Origin: Candidatus Pelagibacter communis
GTDB lineage: Bacteria; Pseudomonadota; Alphaproteobacteria; Pelagibacterales; Pelagibacteraceae
Length of the DNA: 64,000 bases
NCBI RefSeq assembly: GCF_001180025.1
Contig: NZ_CVSK01000047.1
Span: 1 to 64,000, forward strand
Direction of reading: 5' to 3'
Positions 62,002 through 64,000 of this stretch are shown here, in pieces. Below the pieces are notes generated by a model. The model saw only the letters and a list, made by a program, of their open reading frames with translations, was not told the DNA's origin and made no database searches. The translations under genes and the position numbers were made by a program. How positions within the stretch are numbered: the first letter of the stretch is position 1; every line of letters starts with the position of its first letter.

Positions 62002-63171
62002 TTAACTCTTAATATGAAGCTCTTTTGGAAAATTACAGAACAATTCTGATCCATTCTCTGTAACTCTTATAGCCTCAGATGCTTCAACACCCCAATCACC
62101 GAACTGCATCACTGCTATCATATGAAAACAAACATTAGGCTCAAGCACTGTCATATCTCCTTTATAAATATTAAGTGTATGCTCACCCCAATCAGGTGGA
62201 TAACCAATTCCAATGGAGTAACCTGTTCTAGATTTTTTTTCTATTCCATACTTGTCTAGAATTTTCCAAAAAGCTTGGGCAACATCATCTGCTGTATTTC
62301 CAGGTTTGATTGCACTAATTCCTGCATTCAGTGCTTCGATAGTTTTATTCATTGTATCAATCTTTAATTGATTAGGTTTTCCTAGCAGAACTGTTCTCGC
62401 CATTGGAGCATGATATCTTTTATAAACCCCTGATAATTCAATAATTGTAGCCTCTCCCTCTACAAATTTGTCTTGAGTTGCTGTTAAATGTGAAGCTGAG
62501 GTTCCTTTTCCTGTTGGGAGTAAAGTTGCAATACTAGAATATTCACCTCCAAATTCCTCTGTACCATAAAATAATGTTTTTTGAATTTCTCCAACCGCAT
62601 CACACTGTCTGACACCTGGTTTAATAACTTCCATTGCAGTTTTCATTCCTTTTTCTGATATTTTTGCAGCAGATTTCATAAAACCAATTTCAGCGTCAGA
62701 TTTAACCAACCTTGCCCAATTAACTAAACGATCACTATCCATTATTTTTGCGTTTGGTAATCCCTGTTTAATTTTTTCATAACAGAATGCAGTAAAATAA
62801 TGGGCATCCATTTCAACACCTATATTTAGCTTGTCCCACTTTCTCTCTTTAATTATTTCAACTAAATAATCGTAAGGATGTTTCGGCCATTTATGAATAT
62901 AATTTTCATCGTAAACGATAACACTTTCGTCTTTTAAGTAAGTTGTTATATACGCACCACCAGCATCCTGTGCTCTTACAAAACATAAGGGTTCATCAGC
63001 ATTCACATGAACAATAGCACATTGAGCATAATAGAAAGACCACGCATCATAGCCTGTTAAATAATTCATATTATTTGTATCATGTGAAATTAAAAGTTCG
63101 ATACCTTTTTCATGCATCATTTTTTGAACTTTTTTTAATCTTTGCCTATATTCTTCTTTATCAAATGACAT
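62002..63171 (-). CDS. eutD: M24-fold hydrolase resembling ectoine hydrolase (EutD/DoeA)
   Basis: The 389-residue protein has a creatinase/prolidase N-domain ('YRQRLKKVQKMMHEKGIELLISHDTNNMNYLTGYDAWSFYYAQC') and a pita-bread C-domain. Where metal-dependent M24 peptidases have two aspartate ligands, it reads 'ATIIELSGVYKRYHAPMARTVLLG', and the later ligands are also changed ('LEPNVCFHMIAV', 'GVEASEAIRVTENG'). Loss of metal ligands is typical of the C-N-hydrolysing branch (creatinase, ectoine hydrolase). Together with the adjacent EutA-like gene, ectoine ring opening to N-acetyl-diaminobutyrate is the best guess; another cyclic or guanidino substrate is possible. It overlaps eutA by 1 nt. Confidence 0.75.
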   Translation of the reverse strand: MSFDKEEYRQRLKKVQKMMHEKGIELLISHDTNNMNYLTGYDAWSFYYAQCAIVHVNADEPLCFVRAQDAGGAYITTYLKDESVIVYDENYIHKWPKHPYDYLVEIIKERKWDKLNIGVEMDAHYFTAFCYEKIKQGLPNAKIMDSDRLVNWARLVKSDAEIGFMKSAAKISEKGMKTAMEVIKPGVRQCDAVGEIQKTLFYGTEEFGGEYSSIATLLPTGKGTSASHLTATQDKFVEGEATIIELSGVYKRYHAPMARTVLLGKPNQLKIDTMNKTIEALNAGISAIKPGNTADDVAQAFWKILDKYGIEKKSRTGYSIGIGYPPDWGEHTLNIYKGDMTVLEPNVCFHMIAVMQFGDWGVEASEAIRVTENGSELFCNFPKELHIKS

Positions 63172-63917
63172 TAATTTACTTGGAATAATTTTCCAAACCC
63201 TTCTACTGAATTATTCTTTTTTATTTTTACAAGGGTATCCCAAATTAATGCCTGATTACTGGATAAAACTATAGTGTTTAATTTTTTTTCTAATTTATCA
63301 ATAATTTCTAAAACTGGTAGAGCTGTGCAAGAAACAAATAAAGCATCAGCCCCATTTAAATCTATTTTTGATAATACTTCATATAAATAATCTTGATCAA
63401 CTTTTCCAATGTCATAGTCATCTTGAATATCAAAGTATGAATTAGAAGTAACTTCAAAACCTTCGCTTTTAAAATAGTCTAGTACATCATCATTTAATTT
63501 TTTACTGTAGGGTGTAAAGATTGAAACTTTCTTAATATTTAATTTCTTTAATGCTTTAATTGCAGCAGTACTTGGTGTCGATACATCTGCCATTGGTTTA
63601 GCTACTTTAACTTTTTCTTCAATTGAATCATGACCAGCAGCAATAGTTCCTGATGTACATCCATAAACTACGCAATCCAAGTCTTGATCAGGTAAAATAT
63701 CTTTTGTAACATCAGTGATTTTATTAGACATTTTAATCAAGTTTTCTTTCGTGAGAGGGTTGTAACACTCAATACGATTGACAAAGAAATCAATTTTCTT
63801 ATTTTTGATCACATTTATAAAATCTTTTTCAATCATAAAATCACTAGCAAGAGCAATTAAACCAACTCTAGGATTAGCTTGGCTGATAAATTTAGGATCT
63901 ATTTTTGTTGAATTCAT
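63171..63917 (-). CDS. eutA: EutA-like protein of the Asp/Glu racemase/arylmalonate decarboxylase family
   Basis: The 248-residue protein has the two cysteines of the superfamily: C87 in 'DCVVYGCTSGTIAAGHDSIEEKV' and C197 in 'ADALFVSCTALPVLEIIDKLE'. 'PRVGLIALASDFMIEKDFINVI' at the start and 'KPMADVSTPSTAAIKALKKLNIKKVSIFTPY' in the middle are those of the maleate isomerase/arylmalonate decarboxylase branch, which includes EutA of ectoine use. Its stop shares a base with the eutD-like ATG. It is the first gene of the leftward block. Confidence 0.75.
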   Translation of the reverse strand: MNSTKIDPKFISQANPRVGLIALASDFMIEKDFINVIKNKKIDFFVNRIECYNPLTKENLIKMSNKITDVTKDILPDQDLDCVVYGCTSGTIAAGHDSIEEKVKVAKPMADVSTPSTAAIKALKKLNIKKVSIFTPYSKKLNDDVLDYFKSEGFEVTSNSYFDIQDDYDIGKVDQDYLYEVLSKIDLNGADALFVSCTALPVLEIIDKLEKKLNTIVLSSNQALIWDTLVKIKKNNSVEGFGKLFQVN

Positions 63918-63974
63918 AAATTAAAAAGTGAATATATCATAAGTTCTTTAATAATCATTAATATTAAAATAGGC

Positions 63975-64000
63975 ATGAATATAAAAGATACTTTTGTAGC
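63975..64000 (+). CDS. Start of a rightward gene cut by the window end
   Basis: An ATG at 63975 opens a frame reading 'MNIKDTFV' to the edge, with AGG (63971-63973) just before it. It is divergent from eutA with a 57-bp gap. Too little is visible to identify the product, and the call as a gene is tentative. Confidence 0.4.

Noticed and set aside
1-64000. tRNA, rRNA, CRISPR arrays, transposases or phage genes
   Set aside because: I read the gaps on both strands and found no cloverleaf, no regularly spaced repeats and no mobile-element proteins. Short structured RNAs could still be missed by eye.

Overview
The window looks like a piece of a SAR11-clade alphaproteobacterial chromosome (Pelagibacterales, close to 'Candidatus Pelagibacter'). 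The basis is very low GC, Lys/Asn/Ile-rich proteins, almost no intergenic space, many 1-8 nt gene overlaps, and a gene set typical of that group: heterotetrameric sarcosine oxidase, trimethylamine monooxygenase, an osmolyte ABC transporter with a fused double permease, TMAO demethylase, gamma-glutamylmethylamide synthetase, and a Pot-type transporter. I see no rRNA, tRNA, CRISPR, insertion sequence or prophage. After small ORFs are added, no stretch over about 300 bases lacks a gene.

Layout. 1-4309: the tail of a GcvT-type protein with a strong terminator, a 36-aa membrane peptide overlapping a Yip1-family gene, then a leftward cassette (M19 dipeptidase variant, 553-aa unknown, DUF3726 protein, 55-aa double-CxxC protein). 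4404-9397: purE-purK-GNAT, a cold-shock gene with a hairpin leader, an Asp/Glu racemase-family gene, two unknowns and an EamA exporter. 9408-17100: soxBDAG (leftward), fhs (rightward), a class I glutamine amidotransferase and an iron alcohol dehydrogenase. 18342-42676: the methylamine and nitrogen island. It holds tmm; a leftward operon of TMAO/betaine binding protein, MORN protein, unknown membrane protein, ATPase, fused permease, glpK and gpsA; then rightward tdm, a MarR-like regulator, an FAD oxidoreductase, a GlnT-type glutamine synthetase, three glutamate-synthase-like subunits, a small basic protein, an ammonium transporter, two small membrane proteins, gmaS, a diaminopropionate ammonia-lyase-like enzyme and a photolyase. 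42685-55184: housekeeping genes (yjbQ, zapE, cupin, BamB-like, YfgM-like, acnA, LysE, csaA, argE, ALDH, agmatinase family, a secreted HExxH protein, a cyclophilin). 55177-63917: a leftward block of eutA-like, eutD-like, a PotABCD-type transporter and a bifunctional beta-oxidation enzyme.

How it works together (inference from families and synteny): trimethylamine is oxidised by Tmm to TMAO. TMAO is also imported by the TmoXVW-type transporter. Tdm splits it to dimethylamine and formaldehyde. Monomethylamine is captured by GmaS and passed to N-methylglutamate-synthase-like subunits. Sarcosine oxidase (or its homologue N-methylglutamate dehydrogenase) and Fhs move the C1 unit through tetrahydrofolate. 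The released nitrogen is handled by GlnT and AmtB. The dimethylamine-to-methylamine enzyme is not in the window.

The least described items are the small proteins (36, 51, 55 and 76 aa), the MORN/membrane pair inside the osmolyte transporter operon, the terminators placed between binding protein and permease genes in both ABC operons, and the dipeptidase/DUF3726 cassette.
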